Below, piece after piece: positions 1 to 8,743 of a DNA stretch of 64,000 nt; the first letter of the stretch is position 1; each line of letters opens with the position of its first letter. The position numbers were made by a program, and so were the translations under genes. Source of the stretch: Kitasatospora indigofera (lineage in GTDB: Bacteria > Actinomycetota > Actinomycetes > Streptomycetales > Streptomycetaceae); assembly GCF_014655955.1 (NCBI RefSeq), contig NZ_BNBO01000021.1, forward strand, positions 62,001 through 126,000. The letters run 5' to 3'. Below the pieces are notes generated by a model, which was not told the DNA's origin, did not search any database, and worked only from the letters and a program-made list of their open reading frames with translations.

Positions 1-1170
<1,170 letters not shown>

Positions 1171-1255
1171 CCACGCGTAGCTGAGTGAAGGGCACTTGAC
1201 GGAGCCCGCACCACGATGAATCCCCTTCGGACGGGCCGCCCCGGACGTCCGCGAA

Positions 1256-1289
1256 TCCGGCCCGCTGGGTACCCACCCGGCGGGCCGGA
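1256..1289. terminator. Hairpin after the chitinase gene
   Basis: A 10-bp GC-rich inverted repeat (1256-1265 with 1280-1289) enclosing a small nested GGGT/ACCC repeat lies 85 bp after the chitinase stop. It is the likely transcription terminator, although no T-tract follows, as is common in this group. Confidence 0.5.
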
Positions 1290-1292
1290 GGG

Positions 1293-1310
1293 CTGTCCGG
1301 GCCCGGACAG
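1293..1310. repeat. Perfect 18-bp palindrome
   Basis: CTGTCCGGGCCCGGACAG is fully self-complementary. It lies between the chitinase terminator and the sigma-factor gene. It could be part of the terminator or a protein-binding site for the sigma-factor promoter; the sequence does not decide. Confidence 0.5.
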
Positions 1311-1324
1311 CAGTGATGTACCGC

Positions 1325-1350
1325 GACGGCCTGCCACATGACAGGCCGTC
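1325..1350 (+). promoter_or_regulatory. Stem-loop just before the sigma-factor start
   Basis: GACGGCCTG (1325-1333) can pair with CAGGCCGTC (1342-1350) around an 8-base loop that contains an ATG (1338) in frame with the sigma-factor gene. If transcribed, the stem ends 17 bases before the ATG at 1368 and would bury the upstream ATG, which favours 1368 as the start. A regulatory role is inference. Confidence 0.35.
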
Positions 1351-1367
1351 CGTCGCGTTATAGGGGT

Positions 1368-1898
1368 ATGGACCAGACAACGGGCAAGGGTACGGCGCTG
1401 CGGGAGCCACTGGAGTTCCCCGACTTCGTCGCGGCGCGGGGGCGGCACCTGCTCAGGACGGCGTTCCTGCTGACCGGCGGTGACGCGTACCTCGCCGAGG
1501 ACCTCGTGCAGGAGGCGCTCGGGCGGGTGTACAGGAAGTGGCGCAGGATCTCGCGCATGGCGAACCCGGCCGGGTACGCGCAGACCGTCCTGGCCAACAC
1601 CTTCCTGTCGTACCGGCGGCGGCGCAGCAGCACGGAGCGGGCGACGGACACCATCCCCGAGACCGGTGCCGGCGACCCCGACCCGGCGCTGCGGCTGACC
1701 CTGCTGCAGGTGCTCGGCGAACTCCCCACCGTGGACCGGGCGGTGCTGGTGCTGCGGTTCTGGGAGGACCGCAGCGTGGAGGAGACGGCCGCCGCACTCC
1801 ACCTCAGCCCCACCGCCGTCCGCTCCCGCAGCAGCCGGGCGCTGGTGCGGATGCGGGCGCGGCTGGGCGAGGAGTCGGCGGCCCTCCTGTGGTCCTGA
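1368..1898 (+). CDS. SigE-family ECF RNA polymerase sigma factor
   Basis: Alternative sigma factor of the actinobacterial SigE-type ECF family (about 170 residues; 176 here). Region 2 is recognisable in the segment around LLRTAFLLTGGDAYLAEDLV, followed by VYRKWRRI. Region 4 holds the helix-turn-helix around SVEETAAALHLSPTAVRSR. The ATG at 1368 (MDQTTGKG) gives the usual N-terminus. An in-frame ATG at 1338 would add ten residues but lies in a stem-loop. The ribosome binding site is weak, with only a G-run next to the ATG. The next gene, 78 bp downstream, encodes a single-pass membrane protein, a common partner arrangement, so the two are probably co-transcribed. Confidence 0.88.
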   Translation: MDQTTGKGTALREPLEFPDFVAARGRHLLRTAFLLTGGDAYLAEDLVQEALGRVYRKWRRISRMANPAGYAQTVLANTFLSYRRRRSSTERATDTIPETGAGDPDPALRLTLLQVLGELPTVDRAVLVLRFWEDRSVEETAAALHLSPTAVRSRSSRALVRMRARLGEESAALLWS

Positions 1899-1976
1899 AC
1901 GGGCCCGAGAAGCCCCGCCGGACAGCTCCGGCCCCGTCCCGAACCGGACCATCGACCGAGGAAGCGGTGCTCTGAC

Positions 1977-3158
1977 ATGACCTTCGAAGACGAATTCCCC
2001 CTGGCACTGCGCTCCGCCGCGGAGCTCGCCCCCGACACCGGCGCCGTCGTGCTCGCGGCCGGCGCCGTCCGGCGGGCCCGCCGCCGGCGCACCCGCGGCG
2101 TTCTCGTGGGCACGGCCGGGGTGCTGGCGGTCGCGGTCCTGGGCACCGTGCTGCTCGGTCACGGTCCGGGCGTCGCCGTCGCTCCGTCCGGCGGGCAGGT
2201 CACTTCGCGGGCCGTGTCCGATGCGCAGATGCTCGGCCTGCTGACGGACCTGCTGCCGCCCGGGAGGATCAGCGAGGCGGGGGTCGACACCGGATCGAAC
2301 CGGGTGGTCCATCTGCTCTACGACGACGGCCGGGGTGCGTCGACGATCACCCTGTTCGTCGAGCGGGTGTCCGGCCCGGACGCGGCACGTTGCATGGACT
2401 CCTTCGACACGCCGACCGAGTCCTGCGACCGGACGGTGCGGCCCGACGGCTCGGTCGTCGTGATCGACAAGATGAACGGACGCAGCGCGGACCAGCCCAA
2501 GGAGTGGCGGGCCGTCTATGCGACGCCCGGGGGCAAGCAGGTACTCCTCAGCTCCTACAACGCGGTGAACGCCGGGCCGCCGACGACCCGCCCGGAGCCG
2601 CCGCTGTCGGCCGAGCAGTTGACCGCCGTGGTGACCAGCCCGAGCTGGGACGCGGTGTTCGCGGGCCTTTCCGCGCCTTCCGCCTCCGACGTCTCGCCGC
2701 CGCCGTCGCCGGGAGCGGCCTCGCCCGCGCCCGCCGAGATCCTGGCGACCGTCACCCCGCTGCTGCCGCCGGGCACCGTGGTCGGCGGGCCGCAGACGCA
2801 GGAGAGCGCCGGCCGGGCCCATCTGGAGGTGACCTTCGAAGGGCGCACCAGCATGCTGCTGGTCTCGGTGGACCCGGCCTCGAAGGAGAACCGCGAGGCC
2901 AAGGGAATGTTCGAACGGGACCCCGCCGTGACCCGGCTGCCCGACGGCAGCGCCGTCGACGTCCGGGTCAGCGGCGCCTCCAAGAGCGGCGGTGGTCCGG
3001 ACGTGAACTGGGCCGTCGAGGTCTTCCGCCCGGACGGGCGGCGGATCCGGGTCAGCGAGTGGAACGGCGCGAACGGGTACGAGTTCAGGCCCGGGACGCC
3101 GGCGCTGACGGTCGAGCAGCTGACGGCGATCGCGGCCGACCGGGCCTGGCGCTCCTGA
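1977..3158 (+). CDS. Single-pass membrane protein next to the sigma factor (putative anti-sigma partner)
   Basis: The 393-residue product has a short cytoplasmic N-terminus, a basic stretch (RRARRRRTRG, about residues 32-41), one transmembrane helix (about 42-60) and a long extracytoplasmic part. The outer part holds two similar halves, each beginning with a segment of the type LLPPGxxxxxG and ending near SAEQLTA or TVEQLTA, separated by a Pro/Ser/Ala linker (about residues 235-255). No zinc anti-sigma motif (HxxxCxxC) is visible. Proteins of this layout regularly follow SigE-family sigma genes in streptomycetes, so a sensing or anti-sigma role is plausible but not proven. It starts with ATG 1977; the upstream GGAAG is a fair ribosome binding site. 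Confidence 0.7.
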   Translation: MTFEDEFPLALRSAAELAPDTGAVVLAAGAVRRARRRRTRGVLVGTAGVLAVAVLGTVLLGHGPGVAVAPSGGQVTSRAVSDAQMLGLLTDLLPPGRISEAGVDTGSNRVVHLLYDDGRGASTITLFVERVSGPDAARCMDSFDTPTESCDRTVRPDGSVVVIDKMNGRSADQPKEWRAVYATPGGKQVLLSSYNAVNAGPPTTRPEPPLSAEQLTAVVTSPSWDAVFAGLSAPSASDVSPPPSPGAASPAPAEILATVTPLLPPGTVVGGPQTQESAGRAHLEVTFEGRTSMLLVSVDPASKENREAKGMFERDPAVTRLPDGSAVDVRVSGASKSGGGPDVNWAVEVFRPDGRRIRVSEWNGANGYEFRPGTPALTVEQLTAIAADRAWRS

Positions 3159-3180
3159 TCCGGCCGTCCGACGCAGGAGA

Positions 3181-3208
3181 ACGGCCCGCCCTGGCAGGGG
3201 CGGGCCGT
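3181..3208. terminator. Terminator between convergent genes
   Basis: ACGGCCCGCC pairs with GGCGGGCCGT-like sequence around a CTGGCA loop, followed by TCTCGTTGT. It sits in the 72-bp gap between the plus-strand membrane gene and the minus-strand MarR gene and can serve both. Confidence 0.75.
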
Positions 3209-3230
3209 TCTCGTTGTCGTGCGTTCCGGG

Positions 3231-3791
3231 TCAGTCCAGGTCGTCGGTGCGCCCGAGGGCGTCCGGCTGGCTCTCCTCGATCCGGCGCAGCATCCGCCCG
3301 AGCATGCCGGAGAGCACCGCGCGCTCCTCGCCGACGACGTCCTGGAGGAGCTCCTCCTCGAAGACCGCGGCCATCCGCATCGACTCCAGCCACTTGTCGC
3401 GGCCGTTCTCGGTCAGCTCGATGATCACGCGGACCCGGTTGCTCTCGTCCCGCTCGCGGGTGACCAGGTCCTCGGCGACCATCCGGTCGATCCGGTGGGT
3501 CATCGCGGCCGGGGTGAGGCCGAGCCGCTTGGCGAGGTCGCCGGGGCCGAGCCGGTACGGGCTGCCGGCGATCACCAGGGCCTTGAGCACCTCCCAGTCG
3601 GCGGAGGTGATTCCGAGCACAGTCAGCTGGCGGGTGTAGGCCACGTTCATCCGCCGGGTGACCCGGGAGAGGGTCTGCACGATGGTCTCGACCTGAGGGT
3701 CCACCAAGGGGAACTCCCGCTGGTAGACGGCCACCTGCTCGGAGATCCCCAGCTCGCCGGCGGCGGGCGGCTCGGGCTTGCGTGCGCTCAT
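3231..3791 (-). CDS. MarR-family transcriptional regulator
   Basis: The 186-residue product has the MarR winged-helix core: VTRRMNVAYTRQL, then LGITSADWEVLKAL, a recognition-helix region GDLAKRLGLTPAAMTHRIDRM, and a wing VTRERDESNRVRVIIELT. The C-terminus extends past the dimerisation helix. It is divergently oriented to an MFS transporter across a 151-bp AT-richer gap with a good promoter and a small palindrome. This is the classic arrangement of a MarR repressor controlling an efflux pump. The ligand is unknown. Confidence 0.9.
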   Translation of the reverse strand: MSARKPEPPAAGELGISEQVAVYQREFPLVDPQVETIVQTLSRVTRRMNVAYTRQLTVLGITSADWEVLKALVIAGSPYRLGPGDLAKRLGLTPAAMTHRIDRMVAEDLVTRERDESNRVRVIIELTENGRDKWLESMRMAAVFEEELLQDVVGEERAVLSGMLGRMLRRIEESQPDALGRTDDLD

Positions 3792-3831
3792 GGGGACAGT
3801 GTCGCACGTGCGGGGTGCACTGTTTAAGCCT

Positions 3832-3869
3832 TTGACACGAGAGACTTCCGATCCTTAGAGTTTAGCTCT
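3832..3869 (+). promoter_or_regulatory. Promoter with overlapping palindrome for the MFS gene
   Basis: TTGACA (3832-3837) and TAGAGT (3856-3861) are separated by 18 bp and match a housekeeping promoter well. AGAG-TTTAG-CTCT (3857-3869) forms a short inverted repeat over the -10 box, a likely site for the divergent MarR protein. The region is clearly AT-richer than its surroundings. Confidence 0.6.
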
Positions 3870-3942
3870 GAAATCTTGCGCAGTTAAGCGTATCCAGCGA
3901 AAGTCCCGTCGGCGATGGTCCGGAGCGGGCTCCAGGGAAAGG

Positions 3943-5256
3943 GTGTGCACGGTGACCGGCACGGTGAAGCAGCAGAGGCAGCGGCGTCATGGGGCGGGCG
4001 GCCCGCTGCGCCGCGTCCAGATCGGCAACGCGCTCAGCGCCTTCGGCAGCGGGTTCACGATGCCGTACATGTTCGTCTACGTGGACCAGGTGCGCGGCCT
4101 CGGCCCGCTCGCCGCCGGGATGGTGTTCACCGTCTTCGCGCTGGCCGCGCTCGCCGTGCTGCCGCTGACCGGGCGGGGCATCGACCGCTACGGACCGCGC
4201 CCGGTGCTGCTGGCCGGCGCCGCGGTCGCGGCCACCGGTGCCTTCGCCTTCGGGCACGCCACCGGCACCGCCGGGCTGATCCTCTTCTCGTTCCTGTTCG
4301 GGGCCGGCTTCACCACCTGCCAGCCCGCGCTAGCCACCATGATCGTGCGCAGCTCCACCCGGGCCACCAGGTCGCACGCCTTCGCGCTGCAGTTCACCCT
4401 GGTCAACCTGGGCATGGGGATCGGCGCGCTGATCGGCGGGCAGATCGTCGACGTCACCGACCCGGGCAGCCTCACCACCCTGTTCACCATCGAGGCGGCC
4501 GCCCTGCTGGCCATGGGCCTGGTCGCCGGCAGCGCGCGGATCCCGGCCGCCGAGCCCACGCCCGCGGGGGAGCGGTCCGGCCCGAGCGGGCTGCGCGCGC
4601 TGGTCGCCGACAAGGCGATGCTGCGGCTCTGCGTGCTCGCCGCGCTGATCTTCTTCACCTGCTACGGCCAGTTCGAGTCCGGCGTCGCGGCCTTCGCCAC
4701 CGACACCGTCGGCGTCGCGCCGTCCACCCTGGGCCTCGCGATCGGCGCCAACGCGCTGACCATCGTGGTGCTGCAGATGTTCGTCGTACGGATCACCGCC
4801 CGCCGCCGCCGCACCACCGCGATGGCCGCCGCCGGCCTGGTCTGGCTCGGCGCCTGGACGATGGCCCTGGTGGCCGGGCTCGTCCGGGCCGAAGCCCTGG
4901 CCGCGACGGTCTCGATCGTCTCGATCTACGCGCTGTTCGGCGTCGGCGAGTCGCTGCTCGCGCCCACCCTGGGCCCGATCGTCGCCGATCTGGCGCCCGC
5001 CCGGCTGCTCGGCACCTACAACGCCGGCTACGCCCTGGTGAAGCAGATCGCCGTCGCGGTCGGCCCGGCCGTCGGCGTCCTGCTGGTCGGCTCCGGCACC
5101 TGGCCGCTGTACCTGGCCGCGATGGCGCTCTGCACCCTGCTGATCGTCGTCATGGCCCTCCGGCTGCGGGGCCACCTGACCCCGGTTCAGGACAACGCCC
5201 GGCAGGCGGCGGCGCCGCAGTTCGCCGACGTCCGGGAGCTGCGCACCGCGGCCTGA
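3943..5256 (+). CDS. MFS transporter
   Basis: Twelve-helix major facilitator, 437 residues with the GTG at 3943. A second in-frame GTG at 3952 lies at better spacing from the AGGGAAAGG ribosome binding site, so the true start may be three codons later. The segments GNALSAFGSGFTMPYMFVYV, a loop GRGIDRYGPRPVLL (loop 2-3 motif A form) and the internal duplication at about residue 225 (DKAMLRLCVLAALIFF) show the two six-helix bundles. The substrate is unknown; divergence from a MarR gene suggests drug or metabolite efflux induced by its substrate. Confidence 0.88.
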   Translation: MCTVTGTVKQQRQRRHGAGGPLRRVQIGNALSAFGSGFTMPYMFVYVDQVRGLGPLAAGMVFTVFALAALAVLPLTGRGIDRYGPRPVLLAGAAVAATGAFAFGHATGTAGLILFSFLFGAGFTTCQPALATMIVRSSTRATRSHAFALQFTLVNLGMGIGALIGGQIVDVTDPGSLTTLFTIEAAALLAMGLVAGSARIPAAEPTPAGERSGPSGLRALVADKAMLRLCVLAALIFFTCYGQFESGVAAFATDTVGVAPSTLGLAIGANALTIVVLQMFVVRITARRRRTTAMAAAGLVWLGAWTMALVAGLVRAEALAATVSIVSIYALFGVGESLLAPTLGPIVADLAPARLLGTYNAGYALVKQIAVAVGPAVGVLLVGSGTWPLYLAAMALCTLLIVVMALRLRGHLTPVQDNARQAAAPQFADVRELRTAA

Positions 5257-5452
5257 GCACCGCGGTGAGCCGTGCGGTGCCCCGGGCCACGGCCCGGGGC
5301 ACCGCCGGACGTTCGCGGGGTTCGTGCAGGATCGCCCCCGGACGGCCCGACACGCTTGGTTTCGCGCCGGGAGCCACATAGTGTCAGTCGCTGTTGGCGC
5401 GGGGCCGGGAGTGCCCTGGGCCGAGCAGGCGAGTGAGCGAATCGGCGAGGCA

Positions 5453-7063
5453 ATGACACAAGCGGTAGTCACGCACACCCCGGCACCGGAAGCCCCCGCG
5501 GGCCCCGAACCGGCCCGGCGGGGGCTGGTGTCCTGGGCCGTCGACCGGTCCGGCTGGCTGGGGCCCGTCGCCGTGGCGCTGTTCGCCGGACTGCTCCGGT
5601 TCTGGCGGCTGGGCTACCCCAACGCCTTCGTCTTCGACGAGACCTATTACCCGAAGGACGCCTGGTCCCTGCTCCGGCAGGGCTACGAGGGGGTCTGGCC
5701 GGACAGTGCCAACGCCGACGTCCTCGGCGTCCCGCAGCGCATCCCGCTGACCCCCGCGCCCGAGTTCATCGCCCACCCGCCGCTCGGCAAGTGGGTGATC
5801 GCGCTCGGCGAGCAGCTGTTCGGCCTGCACCCGTTCGGCTGGCGCTTCATGACCGCCCTGCTCGGCACCCTCGCCGTGCTGATGCTGGCCCGGATCGGGC
5901 GCCGGCTGTTCGGCTCCACCCTGATCGGCTGCACCGCGGCCCTGCTGATGTCCGTGGACGGCCTGGCGTTCGTGATGAGCCGGGTCAGCCTGCTCGACGG
6001 CGTCCAGACGGTCTTCGTCCTCGGTGCCTTCGGTTGCCTGCTGGTCGACCGCGACCACGCGCGGGCCCGGATCGCCGGGCCGGACGGCACCCGGCCGGAC
6101 GGCGACCGCGCCCGGCTCGGCCTGCGGCCCTGGCGGATCGCCGCCGGGGCGCTGCTCGGGGCGGCCTGCGCCACCAAGTGGAACGGCCTGACCATCCTGG
6201 CCGCCTTCGGCCTGCTGACCGTGCTGTGGGACGCCTCCCGCCGCCGCTGGGCCGGTGCCCGCCACCCGTACCGCTCGATGCTGCGCCGGGACGCCGGCCC
6301 GGCGCTGCTCGCCACCGTCGGCTCCGCCGCCGTGGTGTACCTGGCCTCCTGGAGCGGCTGGTTCGCCACCGGCGGGGGCTACGACCGGCACTGGGCGGAG
6401 GGCCGGTCCGGGCTCTCCGCCGACAAGCTGTTCGGCGTGCCGCTGCCGCAGGTGGACCTGACCTGGGTGCCCGCCGCGCTGCGCAGCTGGTGGCACTACC
6501 ACTCGCAGATGTGGGACTTCAACACCGGCCTGAGCACGCCGCACACCTACCAGTCCAACCCGTGGAGCTGGCTGGTCCAGGGCCGGCCGGTCTCGATGTA
6601 CTGGGAGCAGCTGCCGCAGGGCCAGAAGGGCTGCACGGCGCCCGGCGGCTGCGCCAGCCAGATCCTCGGCCTCGGCACCCCGGTGCTGTGGTGGGCGGCC
6701 TGCTTCGCGCTGGTCTACCTGCTCTGGCGCTGGTTCTTCCGCCGGGACTGGCGCTCGGGCGCGGTGCTCTGCGCCGTGGCGGGCATCTACCTGCCGTGGT
6801 TCCAGTACCAGGAGCGGACGGTCTTCTCGTTCTACATGGTGGTGCTGGTGCCGTTCCTCTGCCTGGCGGTCGCCCAGATGCTCGGCGCGATGCTCGGCCC
6901 GCCCGGCTGCTCGCCCGAACGCCGCCGGATCGGCGCCGCCGGGGCCGGGCTGGTCGTGCTCGCCGTGATGGGCTGCTTCGCGTTCTTCTACCCCCTGTAC
7001 ACGGGGGAGGTGTTCCCGATGACGGACTGGCAGGACCGGATGTGGTTCACCAGCTGGATCTGA
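5453..7063 (+). CDS. pmt: Polyprenyl-phosphate-mannose protein mannosyltransferase (Pmt, GT39)
   Basis: Integral membrane enzyme that transfers mannose from a polyprenyl phosphate donor to Ser/Thr of secreted proteins. The product has 536 residues. The loop-1 acidic pair of the PMT family is in FVFDETYYPKDAW; HPPLGKWVIALGE, GWRFMTALLGTL and CATKWNGL are further PMT-family landmarks, and the C-terminus is very hydrophobic (about ten helices). ATG 5453 is preferred over an in-frame upstream start because GAGG lies 3 bp before it and the preceding translation lacks family character. It ends 6 bp before the next gene, so the two may be co-transcribed. Confidence 0.92.
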   Translation: MTQAVVTHTPAPEAPAGPEPARRGLVSWAVDRSGWLGPVAVALFAGLLRFWRLGYPNAFVFDETYYPKDAWSLLRQGYEGVWPDSANADVLGVPQRIPLTPAPEFIAHPPLGKWVIALGEQLFGLHPFGWRFMTALLGTLAVLMLARIGRRLFGSTLIGCTAALLMSVDGLAFVMSRVSLLDGVQTVFVLGAFGCLLVDRDHARARIAGPDGTRPDGDRARLGLRPWRIAAGALLGAACATKWNGLTILAAFGLLTVLWDASRRRWAGARHPYRSMLRRDAGPALLATVGSAAVVYLASWSGWFATGGGYDRHWAEGRSGLSADKLFGVPLPQVDLTWVPAALRSWWHYHSQMWDFNTGLSTPHTYQSNPWSWLVQGRPVSMYWEQLPQGQKGCTAPGGCASQILGLGTPVLWWAACFALVYLLWRWFFRRDWRSGAVLCAVAGIYLPWFQYQERTVFSFYMVVLVPFLCLAVAQMLGAMLGPPGCSPERRRIGAAGAGLVVLAVMGCFAFFYPLYTGEVFPMTDWQDRMWFTSWI

Positions 7064-7069
7064 CCGAGG

Positions 7070-7858
7070 ATGCCACCGGTCGGCCGGGCCCTCGCGGCCG
7101 GCGGTCAGCTGCTGCCGGTCACCCCGGCCCTGGGGGTGGCGATCGCCCTGTTGCTCGCCGCCGCGGTCGCGGTGGCCGGCCGGGGGCTGCTCGGGTACGG
7201 GCACGCGGTGCTGCGGGCCGGCGGGCGGGCGGTGCTGCAGCTCGCGCTGGTCGCGCTGGTCATCACCTGGGTGGTCGGGTCGCTCTGGACGTCCGCCCTG
7301 TTCGTGCTGCTGATGTTCGCCGTGGCCGTGCGGACCGCCGGCCGGCGGATCACCGACGGACCCGCCTGGGTCTGGGCCGCCGTGCCGGTCGGCGCCGCGG
7401 TGCTGCCCGTCCTGGCGCTGCTGCTGGCCACCGGGCTGCTCCCGGCCCGGGGCCTCGCGGTCATCCCGGTGGCGGGCATCCTGATCGGCGGCGCGCTGAC
7501 CGCCACCTCGCTGGCCGGCCGCCGGGCCCTGGACGAGCTGCGCCAGCGGCACGGCGAGGTGGAGGCGGCGCTGGCGCTCGGGCTGGAGGAGCGGGACGCC
7601 CGGCTGGAGATCTGCCGGACCGCCGCCGCCACCTCGCTCGTCCCGGTGCTGGACCAGACCCGTACGGTCGGGCTGGTCACCCTGCCCGGCGCCTTCGTCG
7701 GGATGCTGCTCGGCGGCGCCTCGCCCGTCGAGGCCGGCGCGGTGCAGCTGTTCGTGCTGGTCGCCCTGCTGCTGGTGGAGTCGGTGGCGATCGTGGCGGT
7801 GCTGGAGCTGGTCGGCCGGGGGCTGGTGGGCACCGGGGCCCCCGGGGCGGTCAGGTAG
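7070..7858 (+). CDS. FetB/UPF0014-family ABC transporter permease
   Basis: 262 residues, about seven transmembrane helices. Family landmarks are RAGGRAVLQLALVAL near the N-terminus, PVAGILIGGALTATSL, GLEERDARLEICRTAAATSLVPVLDQTRTVGLVTLPGAFVGMLLGG-type segments, and the amphipathic central loop LDELRQRHGEVEAALALG. In enterobacteria FetB works with the ATPase FetA in iron export; no ATPase lies beside it here, so the partner must be elsewhere. The GAGG touching the ATG leaves no spacer; translation may depend on coupling to the preceding gene, or start at the GTG codons about 20 residues downstream. Confidence 0.85.
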   Translation: MPPVGRALAAGGQLLPVTPALGVAIALLLAAAVAVAGRGLLGYGHAVLRAGGRAVLQLALVALVITWVVGSLWTSALFVLLMFAVAVRTAGRRITDGPAWVWAAVPVGAAVLPVLALLLATGLLPARGLAVIPVAGILIGGALTATSLAGRRALDELRQRHGEVEAALALGLEERDARLEICRTAAATSLVPVLDQTRTVGLVTLPGAFVGMLLGGASPVEAGAVQLFVLVALLLVESVAIVAVLELVGRGLVGTGAPGAVR

Positions 7859-7867
7859 ACTCGACGA

Positions 7868-7974
7868 CGTTGAAGGGGAGTAGCCCTCCACCGGACCGTC
7901 GACATACTGGCTCCTCACGGAGCCCGGCGCCCGGGGCGTCCGGCAGGTCCGGGTGCCGGCGAGACCTTCGGCCG
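7868..7974 (+). promoter_or_regulatory. yybP-ykoY (manganese) riboswitch
   Basis: The conserved loop GGGGAGTAG (7875-7883), the second metal-site loop ACATACTGGC (7902-7911) and the 3' strand GAGACCTTC (7961-7969) are the hallmarks of this riboswitch class. Helix P1 forms from GAAGG (7872-7876) and CCTTC (7965-7969). It lies about 95 bases upstream of a TMEM165/GDT1-type exporter gene, one of the known targets. By family knowledge Mn2+ binding switches the exporter on. The element between the aptamer and the GTG start is the probable expression platform. Confidence 0.92.
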
Positions 7975-8068
7975 CAGTGCTGTGCCTACCAACCAGCGCT
8001 GTCGGGCCGAGGCGTCCCCTGACGGAGCTGCTGAGGCCGGGCAGCCCGATCTAGGGAATCCTGACCTC

Positions 8069-8653
8069 GTGAGTCTGACCGTTCTCGCCATCACCTTCGG
8101 CATCGTCTTCCTCGCCGAACTGCCGGACAAGACGGCCCTCGCCAGCCTCGTGCTCGGCACCCGTTACCGCGCGAGCTACGTCTTCGCCGGCGTCGCGGCC
8201 GCGATGGCCGTCATGGTCGGCCTGGCGCTGGTCGCCGGCCAACTGCTCGCCCTGCTGCCGCAGCGCTGGGTGGAGGGCGTCACCGGCCTGCTGTTCCTGG
8301 CCGGCGCCGCGATGCTGCTCTTCCACCACGGCGGGGACGAGGAGGGCCACGCCGCGAAGGAGCCGTCCTCGAACAGTTTCTGGAAGGTCGCCGGGGCCAG
8401 CTTCGCGGTGGTCGCGGTGGCCGAGTTCGGCGACCTCACCCAGATCATGACCGCCAACCTGGCCGCCAAGTACGACGACCCGCTGGCCGTGGGCCTCGGT
8501 GCCTGGCTGGCGCTCTGCGCCGTCGCCGGGATCGCCATCGCGGGCGGGCAGAAGCTGTTGCAGTACGTCCCGATGAAGGTGATCGTCCGGGTGGCGGCCG
8601 GCGTGATGCTGCTGATGGGCGGGTTCAGCCTGTTCAAGGCCGTGACCGGCTGA
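8069..8653 (+). CDS. TMEM165/GDT1-family cation exporter, probably Mn2+
   Basis: 194 residues, six helices in two repeats. Each repeat carries the family acidic motif E-x-G/P-D-x-T/S: ELPDKTALASL near residue 17 and EFGDLTQI near residue 125. A charged cytoplasmic loop (HHGGDEEGHAAKE) separates the halves. The GTG at 8069 is chosen because it gives the standard N-terminus MSLTVLAITFG; the extension back to 7982 overlaps the riboswitch 3' region and is not protein-like. The gene is controlled by the yybP-ykoY aptamer just upstream, which supports a role in exporting excess manganese. Confidence 0.93.
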   Translation: MSLTVLAITFGIVFLAELPDKTALASLVLGTRYRASYVFAGVAAAMAVMVGLALVAGQLLALLPQRWVEGVTGLLFLAGAAMLLFHHGGDEEGHAAKEPSSNSFWKVAGASFAVVAVAEFGDLTQIMTANLAAKYDDPLAVGLGAWLALCAVAGIAIAGGQKLLQYVPMKVIVRVAAGVMLLMGGFSLFKAVTG

Positions 8654-8743
8654 CCGGGGCCGTGACGGGCTCACGGGCCGGCCGGGGCCGCGACGGGCCG
8701 ACGGTGGCCCCGGCGGAGCGGTTCCGGCCGGGGCCGGAGCCGC

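Noticed and set aside
5384..7918. Minus-strand ORF of 844 codons opposite the mannosyltransferase and FetB-like genes
   Set aside because: GC-driven shadow: Gln/Arg/Gly-rich translation, no motif, complete overlap with clear genes.
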